From NCBI GenBank assembly GCA_017311185.1, contig JAESUZ010003883.1, positions 1,259,501-1,323,500 of the forward strand: 64,000 nucleotides of DNA, in the 5' to 3' direction. The notes under the pieces are model-generated. The model worked only from the letters and a program-made list of their open reading frames with translations. It was not told the origin of the DNA and searched no databases. Of this stretch, positions 33,926-44,569 are shown piece after piece (the stretch's first letter is position 1; every line of letters begins with the position of its first letter). Origin of the DNA: Proteles cristata cristata. Taxonomy: Eukaryota; Chordata; Mammalia; Carnivora; Hyaenidae. Made by a program: the position numbers and the translations under genes.

Positions 33926-36900
33926 TTGAAGGCTGTTTTGCTTTTGTTTTTTAAATGAAGCCTTTTAACAAATAAGGGATATTTAATTGCTTATGTAGCA
34001 TTTTTGGACTACAGTGTTTTTGTACATCTAGTTTAGTGTGCTCTTACAAGGAATAGTAGCATTGCTGTGAGTAATTCACTAGATCTGCCCCTCTCCAAAT
34101 TAGTTTATTATATTTAACATGGAGTTTCAGTAATAAATTTGAACGATACAAAAAAATATTTAACATTAGTTTATTGTCATTAGAGGAAGAAAGAAAATTC
34201 ACTTTTGCTCAAATGGTCAAACCCCTGTGTGAATCAGCTAGATGACAAAGGAACCATCTTTCCCAATGATTTCTAATGCCAAACACTCCTGATGGATGAC
34301 ACTGGCCATTCTAATTTTTCCCCTGGAACACTCAGATGTACCTTAAACTAAAAATAAAAACAAACACACTTACAAAAACCTCATCTGTCTTAAAGAAAAA
34401 ACAAAACTCTGAGACCAAGACTTTTCCAATCCAGCTCAGAGATACAGTTCTAGAAGTGGAGGCCCTACAGAAAGAAATGGAGTAAAAAAATTAAACTGGA
34501 TATCAAATGTCCAAACATTATGATGATCCTAGGCTAATAGGTTAAACAATGTGGATTTTCCAGTAAGGGGTCTTTGCTGAAAATGTTGGGTGCCCCACTC
34601 AGGATGATGGTGCCCCTATCATTTCTAGTAAGTCATGTGTGTACCCTTCTCAACTATCTCAAAGCCCATGTCAGAATTCACTATCTGCCAGTCTCTAGTA
34701 TTCTAAATTTTGGGCTCATAAAAGAGGCACTTATCATTTTGAAAGTAAGAGAGAAATGTCTAACCTCCTTATATCCAGCACTTCTCTGTTTTATAGCATA
34801 CCTATGTCTTCTAAGTTTCTGTAGCTTTCCCTCTGCTACAGTGGGAAGTGCAAACTCTTCAAGTGGAAACACTTAAGTCTGTCAGTCTGCCTAGAGCAAC
34901 TTTCTCAGTTAGGTGTCTGGTCCTTTCTCTTGAGAATTACTGAACTAATTCTGATTTGTGGCAAGCCATTGGCTTCTGGAAATCAAAATTATTTGACATA
35001 ATGCTTAAAAATGAAAGGTGATTGTTTCAGAAATACCTCCCTTCCCCCTACCCTCCAAAAAATACCTGTGTGAAAATCTGCAGAAAAAAAAATGACTACT
35101 TACTATAAACCTTCTCAGCTGAGAGGGACACAGAAAAAATGAGTTATAACCTACAACTAGATAGGCAAGGGGAGAGAAAGCAAACCCCTAATGTTTTCTT
35201 GAAGGAGACTGAGACTCCACTTTTTTTTTGGTTGGGGAGAAAGAGTGTCATGGGCTATGGTCGAGACAGCCTTGACATTTTCTTTTCTGGAGCATAGTTT
35301 TATCTGAGTACAGTTAAGAAGCAAATGGGAAGAAAGTTTTGGTCCACTACAACTTGATATGATGGAGGAAACCCAAACTAATCGAGAGAGGGGTTTGAGT
35401 TTATCAGACATCCTTGGGTTCCTTGCTGGCTGCCAGCTTCAGAGCAAGATGTAGCTTTCTAAAGCAGAACACATATGGGTGCAGATCGCTCTAAGTCCAG
35501 GACAATTTAAACAGAACCAGCATCTCTGATAATAGCAATTTATTAAAACACTAAATAATGGACATAAAGGGCTCTTACATAGTCCTTGTGGAATGATTTT
35601 AATTCTGCATTTAGTATAATATGTAAACTCATTGTTTTAACTAAGCTATATTTTTTTTCTTAAAGTGGAGAACTTAAATATAAAGAATTACAGAATAATA
35701 CATGAATGGTGTAATTTTGACACCAAACGGCACTCTCACTTAATTGTATAACAAATAAAAATATCAAGGTTTCAGAAAAGTAATTAAATATCAAATTTTT
35801 CATGATGTATATGTGCGGATTCAGTTCTGCCCAAAATAACAAAAGATCAAAATTTTTTATATTTTTTATTCCCTGTTTTCCTTGGTTTTTATTGTGACTT
35901 AAAATGTGATTTTAATAATTTGTACTTATTGATATAACTTAACAAATGAGAAACTGAAATTATTTTCTAAAAAATGTTAATGCATTAGTTTGACCTTTAG
36001 TGTTCAAAGTTTATCTGCAGGCAAAGGTCCCCAGAAGAAAAAAATAATTAAATATGTATCTATTACTATTGCATAAAAAAGAAAGTAGTATCTTCTTAGA
36101 ATTCTATTTTTAAGGGAACCCTAGAGAATTAAAAATATATATATTGTGTGTGCATATGTATACAGACACACATATACATATGAATTTTAAGTAGAATAAT
36201 AAAACTATTTTCTTCCAAAATTTCTTTGCTCACTAATATAAAGATATATGATTCTTTTAATTATTTTACATTTTCTTAACTAATAGGATACACATATGCC
36301 AAAAGGTAGTGTATCAAAATTGAATGGTCTTAACTGGTAAAGTTTCATGTTTCCACATAGTTCTTGTTCTCTATTTATGCTCTGATGATAACTAGTAATT
36401 ATTGTACTTTCTCTTCGTATATTCCAGTTGGTAGAATAAATTCCTGTGAAAATAAAAAGGACAAGTGACATGTAATGTCAAAGAGCATTCTTCCTGAAAA
36501 TACATGATTTCAACAAACTATACTGCATTAAGTGTTTTTTTTTTTCTTTAATTTAATACTGGTCCTAGAAAGGAAATATGTTAATTATTATTTTCTTAGA
36601 CCAGAGAGGCCATTACTAGAAAACAAAAATTGCCTATGTGTCTTTGTGCTAATAGCGTACAGTTTTGCAAATTGCAAACGTTCAAGATGGTAGTGGCATC
36701 TTCATTTAATATTGTTGCAATAGCCAGTCAACCATTAAATAAAAGTTTCTGAAATCCTGGTATCTCCTCTTATTCTTTTATTTTTAATTAAAGCTGCAGA
36801 GAATCATTGATTGAAATGTCTTTTATCCTCTTATTGCTTTTTTAAAAAAAAAATTTACCTCAGTCTTTTATACTCTTCCTTAATCATGAATGCAAATAAA

Positions 36901-38623
36901 ATTCAAAGTGTAATCAGCAGCTGCTGAAAGAGAGCACTGAGCAAACTGGGTTGCCATGGGAACCGTGAAGTCAGTCCTTGACCAGACAAAGAATAATACC
37001 TGGTGTGTGTGTATGGTATGTGTGCGAGCAGATGCTTAAAAACAATTTATAAAGAACAACTGAAGATATGTCAAGGTTCTTCCCCAAACTAAATTGTTCA
37101 CTTTTAGATATTTAGGTTAAAGGTGAATGAGTAAATAAAACTATTACATGAAATTAGTAAGAGGTTGCTTCTCGTTTAAAACTAGGTAGTTCTTTCCTGA
37201 GTGAAGCTACAGGTATTAAAATGACACTCTGAGATCAAAACGAACACAGTAAGTATCAAAAGCTTTCCTTTGCAAACAAATAAACAATTAATGCAATTAT
37301 CTGGGCTGTTATTGCTTTCATTATCCTTGCCTTCACTTCTTCAACAGGCATTGCAGCATTTTAATTTTATTTTCTCCTGGGGAAAAAAAAATATTTCCTA
37401 CTTTGAGCTGCTGGGGGAAAGTATTGTTAAGCTTTTTAAATGTTGAATATAAAGGTCACACCACTGAGGGATTTTCAGCTGTGAGTAAACACATTCAGAG
37501 GAAATAGGGCTCCACATTACTCTTCTGCAACAAATGTAGTTTTCAACTGACAGCCACGATGTTTGAGTATCTTAATTTGGCATGAGAAATGGCTGTTGCT
37601 GGCAATAATATCATTAGAATCCTAGTGTTAGAAAGACTTTATTAAAACTTATTAATAAGCCTGTATAAAAATAAAGAATAGTTGAATTATGTGGCTTTAG
37701 TTTTGTTCTACATTGTAAATACCTTGGAACAGAAACATATTCCTGATTAATAAAAAAAAAAAAAAAAATGAAAGCAGTTGTCTTTGCTAGTGGAAAGTTT
37801 GAAGTGAAGCACGGGGCATGTGGGCACATCATATACCACTTGCCAAAGGCATTGGAAAAGTGTTTCATCTTCCCTCCCTTTTCCCTTTGCCAAGAGGCAA
37901 AGCTGCTACCATTCTTTTGGTACATATCACCTCCTGCCTGGCAGGTGACTCTTTTTTTATCAGGTGCTCCCTTTAGTGACCCATGCAAGATAGGTCAGTG
38001 TGATTCTCTAAGCTTTACAGCTGAGAAAACATAAGCACAGAAGGTTCAGTGACTTGTCTAAGATGGGTGAACAAGTTATTGACAGGGGAGAAATTAGAAT
38101 TTACTTCTGAATGGAGTGACTTTCAAGGAAGGTTCCACTGTTTTCTTGACTTTATAAATTTGGAATTAAATGTAGGAGGAGGTTGGCCAGAAATTTGATG
38201 GTTAATACACTATAGAAATAATATTCCCATCTTGTTGAAACCTAAAATGTTTCATTAAAACCATACATTCTGCCTCAAGTAACAAAGGAAGAAGGAGAAT
38301 GTAATTTGCAATTTATTTGGTTTTTAATAAGCTTTCTTTTACTTATCTGTTCAGTTTTTCCTATCGTGTCATTTTGCAGTGTACTTTGTCTTTGCATCAG
38401 TCGTTTTCCCTGATGTGTCTGAGGCCATCATCGTAGATTCATTTTGTTCTAGTTGTTTTCGTTTGCCAGTGGTATTAATGAAGGCAAATAATTATTTTTG
38501 TTTTACCTAGACAGAAATTTATTTAATTATTTAATCACTTTTAAACAGTTTATGCTTATACCTGATATCTTATTATTTGCTGGGTAGTTTTATTTCTCTA
38601 GAATTGAATCATTATATTAAAAA
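33926..38623. other. Longest repeat-poor interval; MIR scrap near its end
   Basis: About 4.7 kb with no SINEC, L1 or LTR recognised. Less AT-rich subsegments (34180-34330, 34900-35480, 36880-37560, 38330-38480) have mixed, non-repetitive composition like conserved non-coding DNA. Open frames of 60-124 codons overlap on both strands without domains. A simple TATATG patch lies at 36135-36182 and a poly-A/T run at 37751-37768. Confidence 0.5.
37995..38130 (-). repeat. MIR fragment, antisense
   Basis: TTTACAGCTGAGAAAACATA, CACAGAAGGTTCAGTGACTT and GTCTAAGATGGGTGAACAAG match the central MIR core in reverse. Confidence 0.65.
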
Positions 38624-38625
38624 TA

Positions 38626-38848
38626 CAGTAAAACTTTGGTTTGGGAGTGTAATTCATTCCAGAAACACTTGTATATCAAAGAGACTTTCAAGAATCATTG
38701 ACTCAGTTGTGATCACGTGGTGTTCGACACCATCTACTATTCATATTGCAAGACCTCACTTGTTTATTAAGTTAAAATTTATTAGAAATGTTTGCTCATC
38801 TTGAGGAACACTCTCAGAACAAGTTATTTCCATTCCAAAGTCTTACTG
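38626..38848. mobile_element. Mariner-type miniature inverted-repeat element
   Basis: Starts CAGTAAAACTTTGG and ends CCAAAGTCTTACTG: the terminal 14 bp agree in inverted orientation at 13 positions. TA lies immediately outside both ends (38624-38625 and 38849-38850), the Tc1/mariner target duplication. Length 223 bp, no transposase frame, so non-autonomous. Interior carries GTGATCACGTGG and GCAAGACCTCACTTG blocks that I associate with a mariner-like repeat in carnivorans. Confidence 0.82.
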
Positions 38849-38879
38849 TACTGTTTCTTGTCATTTTTGATGATAACCG

Positions 38880-38942
38880 GTCAAATATATATATTTGGGA
38901 GATACAGGTATATATAGATAGATATATAGATATATATATATG
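38880..38942. repeat. TA/GATA-rich simple sequence
   Basis: ATATATATATTTGGGAGATA followed by TAGATAGATATATAGATATA. Low-complexity DNA. Confidence 0.85.
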
Positions 38943-39060
38943 AATATTTCACTGTGATTTTGACTTGCATTTCCTGGTGATTAGTGATGCTGCACACCTT
39001 TTCATCTGCTGGTTGCCCATTTGTATGTTTTCATATATTCTATTCATTTTTTAATCAGGT
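38943..39060 (-). mobile_element. L1 ORF2 3' fragment, antisense
   Basis: GATTTTGACTTGCATTTCCT, GATTAGTGATGCTGCACACC and TGGTTGCCCATTTGTATG are the antisense of the C-terminal ORF2 region (compare the carnivoran L1 at 20140-20230). About 118 bp. Confidence 0.7.
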
Positions 39061-39139
39061 TTGGTGCAGCCACTGCACTAAGCCCTGGGTAGTTATTCAT
39101 AGCAAATCCTTGCAAACCAGTTAGAACTATTTCTTTTGT

Positions 39140-39510
39140 TTGCTACATTCTTTGGGCCTCCTGTTCTTAAATTCCATTGGCTTTCAGAGCTAAGTGTTTT
39201 GAAGACTTGTCTCTGTGGTGGAAAGCCTAAAAGTTGGGGTTCTAGATCTTGGATCCAATCTTTCTCCTTCTCAGGGAAGAGCTGGGAATTGTACATTTCC
39301 TCCATTCTGTGTTACTGTGCTAGGGATGGGGCTTTTGATGAGAGTGTGTCTGGGCATTCCCTACCTATTTCAATGTGGTTATTTTCTCATTCTCTGGGTC
39401 TAGAGGAATTGCTCAACTTGTTTCTGGATTACTTTTGGAGGTGATTGCTCCATGTATAGCTGTAGGTTTGGTGTGTCCATGGGAGAAGTGAGTTCAGGAC
39501 CAGAGGGTCT
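39140..39510 (-). mobile_element. L1M 5'UTR-like fragment, antisense
   Basis: CAGAGCTAAGTGTTTTGAAG, TGTCTCTGTGGTGGAAAGCC, AAAGTTGGGGTTCTAGATC, GATGAGAGTGTGTCTGGGC, GTGGTTATTTTCTCATTCTC and TGTGTCCATGGGAGAAGTGA track the antisense 5' region of old L1M elements. The overlapping 102-codon plus frame (39136-39444) is a shadow of it. Confidence 0.65.
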
Positions 39511-40093
39511 ACTCTTTTATTATTACCTTATATTGGAATAATATTTCTTACTAATGATGAACTTTAACCATGTTTCTATGGTTTGATGTGTTCATGGGTT
39601 TTGATGTATATTTTAATCCTTTATTTACATTAAAGATGCAGTTTTATTCTTTTTTTTGTTTTTCTTTTTTGGCTATTTCAGCAAAATGGAATAAGAGTTT
39701 TAACCATGGCCCAAAGCATTACCTGGGTTCATAATCCCTTTATAGCAAGAGGGTCTACCCTCCCACGTGGTCCAGCAGTAGTGCAATTGTTAGTGTTGAC
39801 AAAGCAGTGCTGGAGTTTTCCACACTATGATTTTCTGGGCACAGGTCCTTCTAAACTCACTCACAGAAGAGTATTAATATTAAAAACAGAAAAAATGATA
39901 ATAAATTTGATGTTACCCAAATTTAAAACAGTATCTTTGCACTTTTTTCCACAAAGAAAAATTATACATTAGACATAAGACAACTGATAGTTACATTAAA
40001 ATAAATTTGTTTTTAGTGTACATTTGTCCCAGGGTGTTAATAGAAAGCAAACAAAAATTTACATCCTTTTTGGGTAATAAGGTTTTAAGACTT
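39511..40093. other. Unique interval
   Basis: No gene recognised. An 88-codon plus frame (39706-39972) has no familiar domain. Confidence 0.45.
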
Positions 40094-40103
40094 TATAATT
40101 TTA

Positions 40104-40320
40104 TTTTTTTAATAATTATACTTTTTTATGAGAGAGAGAGAGAGAGAGAGAGAAAGCAGGGGAGGGTCTGAGAGAGGAGGAGACACAGAATCTGAACAGG
40201 TTCCAGGCTCTGAGCTAGCTGTCAGCACAGAGCCTGATGACAGGCTCGAACCCACGAACCGTGAGATCATGACCTGAGCCGAAGTCGGACACTTACCTGA
40301 CTGAGCCACCCAGGCGCCCC
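40104..40320 (-). mobile_element. CAN-SINE
   Basis: Antisense copy with a clean (GA)n, CTAGCTGTCAGCACAGAGCC, GGCTCGAACCCACGAACCG, CCGAAGTCGGACACTTACC and CCACCCAGGCGCCCC. Flanks TATAATTTTA / TATAATTTCA. Confidence 0.95.
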
Positions 40321-40330
40321 TATAATTTCA

Positions 40331-42060
40331 TTTTTTAAAGAATATCAATGTCATACGTGTTCACTGAAATTTCTTGCTTGTGCCTAACTACAGGCTGCCC
40401 TTGTAATTCATTTGCAGTATAAACGCATTTTAGGTGGGATCATTAAAGAGCCCTTTTCAGGCTCCCTCATATGCAACAGTCACCTTTTGAAATCACACTC
40501 TTAATTTACAGCACGCTGCTTTTTTGAATTTTCTTCCTGCTATAATGATGCCATCATTTCCTGAACTCATTAAAGTCCCACATAGGTTTATATTGTTGCA
40601 GTGGCATCTTTATCTCTCAGAGCAGTTTGGAAACCTGCAGGGGTATAGAATTGCTACAGATGGACCGTTATGCAAAACTGAGTATGATCAAGCCTCCCCA
40701 AACTTTGAAAAGGGGACATATTCTGGAAGGTAAAAGACATATGTTCCAGCCATCAATATTGGTTTATGGAGGTCAGATCTGCACACTGATTGTTTTCAAT
40801 TAACAGCTTAAAGGTAGCTGATCATAAGTATTTACTTATAGCTTTAAGAGTTCTGAAAGAACAGTGCTGATCATTTACTTGATTATATGCTTCCTGTTCT
40901 CAAAGAAAATAGCACACATATTAGAATCAGCCAATGTTTTATTGAAATATAGTCCTATAAATGAAGGAAAATGAATTACTATGATGTTGAATGGACTGAA
41001 ACAAAACAAAACCAAAAGCAGAAAATGAAAGAATAGCATATCTGAAGATTTCACTAACCCTGAATCAAGATCTTCTAAGTGGGATAAACTGAATTTTCAA
41101 AATAAACAATGAGAAAAGCAACCTCGATTCTACCACTCTCAATTTCTAAATACCCTGTCCATTTACTAGTGTGTATTCTTAATATGTTATTCATTGGAAA
41201 GGGTCTATTCATTTTCAGAAGTTCTAGTCTCTAAGTTACAACTTCATTAGAATAAACTGAATTGGAAACTGAGAACCAATATGACTCATGGCTAGTATAT
41301 AATTTATGATGGAGTATGAAGACCTAAGTATGCAAATAGTTCAAAATTAATCTGAGTTAGGAAAAAAATGGCAGAGAGGAAAGATGATTGGGTTTCATGG
41401 CTCCATACGTTTAGTTATGAAGCTGTTGTTCTAGTATCAAGCTCATTAGAGCAGGCCAATAATAAAACATGTTTTAAATTATTATTGTCCATATCCATTT
41501 TAACAAACATCATATAGCAAGCTAAGAACCCAGAATGGGTGTCAAACGAGCATGGAGAGAAGAAATTTTCAATCTTACAAAAACTGTATTTGTATATGAT
41601 GAGTACATTTTTGTCAATGACCTCTAATTATTAGGTAAACTTACTTTTCTAGAGTCAAATAAGTATATAGTAAAGAAAGTACATAATTTATTGCCCTCGA
41701 ATTTCCATTGGTTGCTTAGCTACGGAGTCTTGCTGTGTTTGCAGTAGTTGAAATTTAAGTGTTTTATAGTGTAATAATTAGAATCATAACTTTTTTTTCT
41801 TTATAATTATATAAAACACATCTCTCTGCCACTAGGATTTATTATTTCAATTGAAGATTTTTCTGAGTTTAACATATAGGACATCATTTGATAAATCGTA
41901 AAAATATCCTTGAAAAAACATATTTCAATTTTATGAAATATTGGTAGCAAGAATAAGAATGTAAATAAAAACAAGAAATTTAAGGAGGTACAGTTCTATA
42001 TAACTCAAGAGAACCTTAGGAAGATATCAAAGGAAACTGAAAAAGTGGTTGATATTGGAA

Positions 42061-42062
<2 letters not shown>
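40331..42062. other. Repeat-poor unique interval
   Basis: No gene called. 40370-40740 is less AT-rich and non-repetitive and could be conserved non-coding DNA. A 69-codon plus frame (40524-40733) inside it has no recognised domain. Confidence 0.5.

Positions 42063-42141
<79 letters not shown>
42063..42141 (+). repeat. (GT)21 followed by (GA)n
   Basis: 42063-42104 is pure GT, then a GATAGAGAGA array to 42141. Minus-strand LSLSLSHTHTHT frame is its translation. Confidence 0.97.
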
Positions 42142-42145
<4 letters not shown>

Positions 42146-42224
42146 CTTAGCATAAGGTGTTTTTTTTTTTTTTTGGTAGATTTATTGCTTCTTAATATAA
42201 GGACAATTATTTGTGCTTGATAGG

Positions 42225-42600
42225 CACACATTTTAGTGTTCCTATATTAGTTAGTGAAGCTTTTGACAGCAAGAAACAGAATACTTGACCTATAGTGACA
42301 TAAAATACAAGGAGATGCACTGTTAAGAGCAAAAAGTCTCAAGATACTTGATTCCAGAATTTGCTTGAATTTTCTTGTTCTCCTCACAGTCACAGTTTGG
42401 CTGCTGTAGCATCACATCTCTTTTCACCATATGAGCATGTTTGAATGAAGGAAGGGAAAGAAGGGTCTAGGGAACAAACAAGGAAGTAAAGCAAAACATT
42501 TCTATGCATGCCTTATTTCTTTATAAGTGTCACTAACCTTCCAGAAGTCTTCCTTCAGTCTTATTGACTAGAATTGTGTCCTTGAACTTTCCTAGCTTCA
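42225..42600. repeat. Ancient interspersed repeat, family uncertain
   Basis: GGCTGCTGTAGCATCACATC, GGGAAAGAAGGGTCTAGGG, TCTTTATAAGTGTCACTAAC, TTCCAGAAGTCTTCCTTCAG and TTGACTAGAATTGTGTC resemble a common old mammalian repeat that I cannot name. Diverged. Confidence 0.45.
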
Positions 42601-42634
42601 GTCATCTGGGAAGAAGAGTCTCCGGTTTGTTGTT

Positions 42635-42638
<4 letters not shown>

Positions 42639-42674
<36 letters not shown>

Positions 42675-42687
42675 TGTGTGTGTGTGT
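42639..42687 (+). repeat. (TG)n microsatellite
   Basis: About 24 TG units with one C interruption, ending in GTTTTGTTTTTTG. Confidence 0.97.
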
Positions 42688-42690
42688 TTT

Positions 42691-43598
42691 GTTTTTTGAG
42701 GGTTTTTTTTTTGGCTCAAATATGGAAAATGAGTAAGTAAGAAAAGTAGTAGGGAAGGCCCCATAATCATCAGAATATGCCTCCCAAACTTATCTGCATT
42801 AAATATTAATATTATATTTCACCTATGAGGAAAACTTATGAAAGATGGCTAGGGAATCCCATTAAGGTTTTATTTTGTTTCAGATAGGCATCACGGAGTT
42901 GAGTTTTATACAATTCACTTTGTTTTCTATTTTTAGGATATAAAATTACAACTGAAAGTTGAAAGGTATATACATACCATGTTGCAAAATTCATATTTTG
43001 CTCATTTTTTCTTTCTGTTTAATTTTGCACGTTCCACCTTCAGTTTTATTCTCTACAATATTTTCCATCATAAGAAAAAATGTTGTTAGTGTACTGCAGT
43101 GAAGCTAGTACATTGAATTGCCAATCTGTTCTCACATAAAATTTACTTGAAATTCTATGTGAAAATTTAAATTTAATTATATGAATATCTAGAGTAATAA
43201 GCTAACAACAAATGCTAGGTTTAATTGATTTTTTTCTCAAGCACTGTTAACAGTAAGTACATTAATAAAAAGTGTTTTTATGATCAGAAGCCACTTTTTT
43301 AAGTATTTGCTGATCAAATGTTATGAATAAATCACTGAAGGTTATAGCTATACTTCACAGAAATGTGAATATGTGTCCTACACTTTTCTAAGTAATGACT
43401 TTCCTGGAAATGTTATGTGTTAATTTATACTATTCATTTTCTATTCACTGTTTTCCTTCTTATTTACCTCTAAAATTGAGTGACATCTATATTTGTCATA
43501 TAGATAAAATAAAATAGAATAATTTTTTTATTTGGATAAAATAAAATAGAATAATTCAACTACTGAGAGGCAGTGGATTTGCTGATGATATCCGGGCT
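42691..43598. other. Unique interval with a short duplicated block
   Basis: No gene seen. A 22-bp block beginning GATAAAATAAAATAGAATAA occurs exactly at 43503-43524 and 43535-43556. Confidence 0.5.
43503..43556 (+). repeat. 22-bp direct repeat, period 32
   Basis: Two exact copies separated by a 10-bp TTTTTTATTTG-like spacer. Looks like a local tandem duplication in AT-rich DNA. Confidence 0.9.
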
Positions 43599-43651
43599 CT
43601 TTTTTTTTTTTTTTTTTTTAATGTTTATTTACTCTTGAAAGACAGAGACAG

Positions 43652-43712
<61 letters not shown>

Positions 43713-43855
43713 GGGGTAGTCAGAGAGAGGAAGACATAGAATCTGAAGCAAGCTCCAGACTCTTTAGTTGTCAGCACAAAGACCAATGTGGGGCTCAATC
43801 TGAGCTAAAGTGGAATAGTGGAATGCTTATCCAAATGAGCTACCCAGGTGCCACC
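43599..43855 (-). mobile_element. CAN-SINE with internal GT expansion
   Basis: Antisense copy: poly-T, TTAATGTTTATTTACTC, the GA-rich segment replaced by (GT)28, GAATCTGAAGCAAGCTCC, TTGTCAGCACAAAGACC and ACCCAGGTGCCACC. Part of the B-box region is deleted. Confidence 0.9.
43655..43710 (+). repeat. (GT)28 microsatellite
   Basis: Perfect 56-bp GT array inside a SINE. The CVCVCV frame is its translation. Confidence 0.98.
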
Positions 43856-44059
43856 TTTTTTTTTTTTTTTTTAAGACTTACTCTTCAATTTTGTTGGAGG
43901 TGGTAACCAGCAAGTCCTCTATTTCATAGTCCAATAGGCCATCCTTGCTTATATCGTGATCTAAGGTAGAATTCTTGTTTTACCTCAGGAAATAGAAGGT
44001 ACCCCCAAATCTCAAATTTTGTATTGTACATGTTTTTTTGCTAGTGCATGCTGGTTTTT

Positions 44060-44276
44060 TTTCTTTTTTTTTTTTTTAAGTTGATTTATTTTGAGAGAGA
44101 AAGAGACAGCAGAACTAGTGGAGGAACCGAGAAAGAGGGAGAGAGAGAATCCCAAGCAGGCTCTGCGCTGTCCGTGCAGAGCCCAGCATGGGGCTCCAAC
44201 ACACGGGACCATGAGATCATGACCTGAGTTGAAACCAAGAGTCAGAAGCTTAACTGACTGAGTCACTCAGGTGTCC
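44060..44276 (-). mobile_element. CAN-SINE, older
   Basis: Antisense copy: long poly-T, TTGATTTATTTTGAGAGAG, GAATCCCAAGCAGGCTCTGC, GAGATCATGACCTGAGTTG and CACTCAGGTGTCCT. Confidence 0.92.
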
Positions 44277-44336
44277 TATACTGGGTTTTCTTAAAGCCCA
44301 TTATATATGTACATTTTAATATCTAGAATAATTTTA

Positions 44337-44555
44337 TTTTTTTTTTAATGTTTTATTTATTTATTTCGAGGAGAGAGAGAGACAGCATGAGAGGGGAGGG
44401 TCAGAGAGAGAGGGAGTGACAGACTCTGAAACAGGCTTCAGGCTCTGAGCTGGCAGTCAGCACAGAGCCCGATGCGGGGCTCGAACCCACGAACCGCGAG
44501 ATCATGACCTGAGCGAAAGTCGGACGCTTAACCGACTAAGCCACCCGGGCGCCCC
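44337..44555 (-). mobile_element. CAN-SINE, young lineage
   Basis: Antisense copy: CTGGCAGTCAGCACAGAGCC, GGGGCTCGAACCCACGAACC, GAGCGAAAGTCGGACGC and CCACCCGGGCGCCCC. Exact 13-bp duplication TAGAATAATTTTA (44324-44336 and 44557-44569). Confidence 0.96.
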
Positions 44556-44569
44556 ATAGAATAATTTTA

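Noticed and set aside
37614..37988. 124-codon minus-strand frame
   Set aside because: Includes a poly-Phe run from the poly-A/T tract at 37751 and a competing 88-codon frame on the other strand; no domain.
43655..43906. Frame starting with repeated Cys-Val
   Set aside because: Translation of the GT array plus an antisense SINE.
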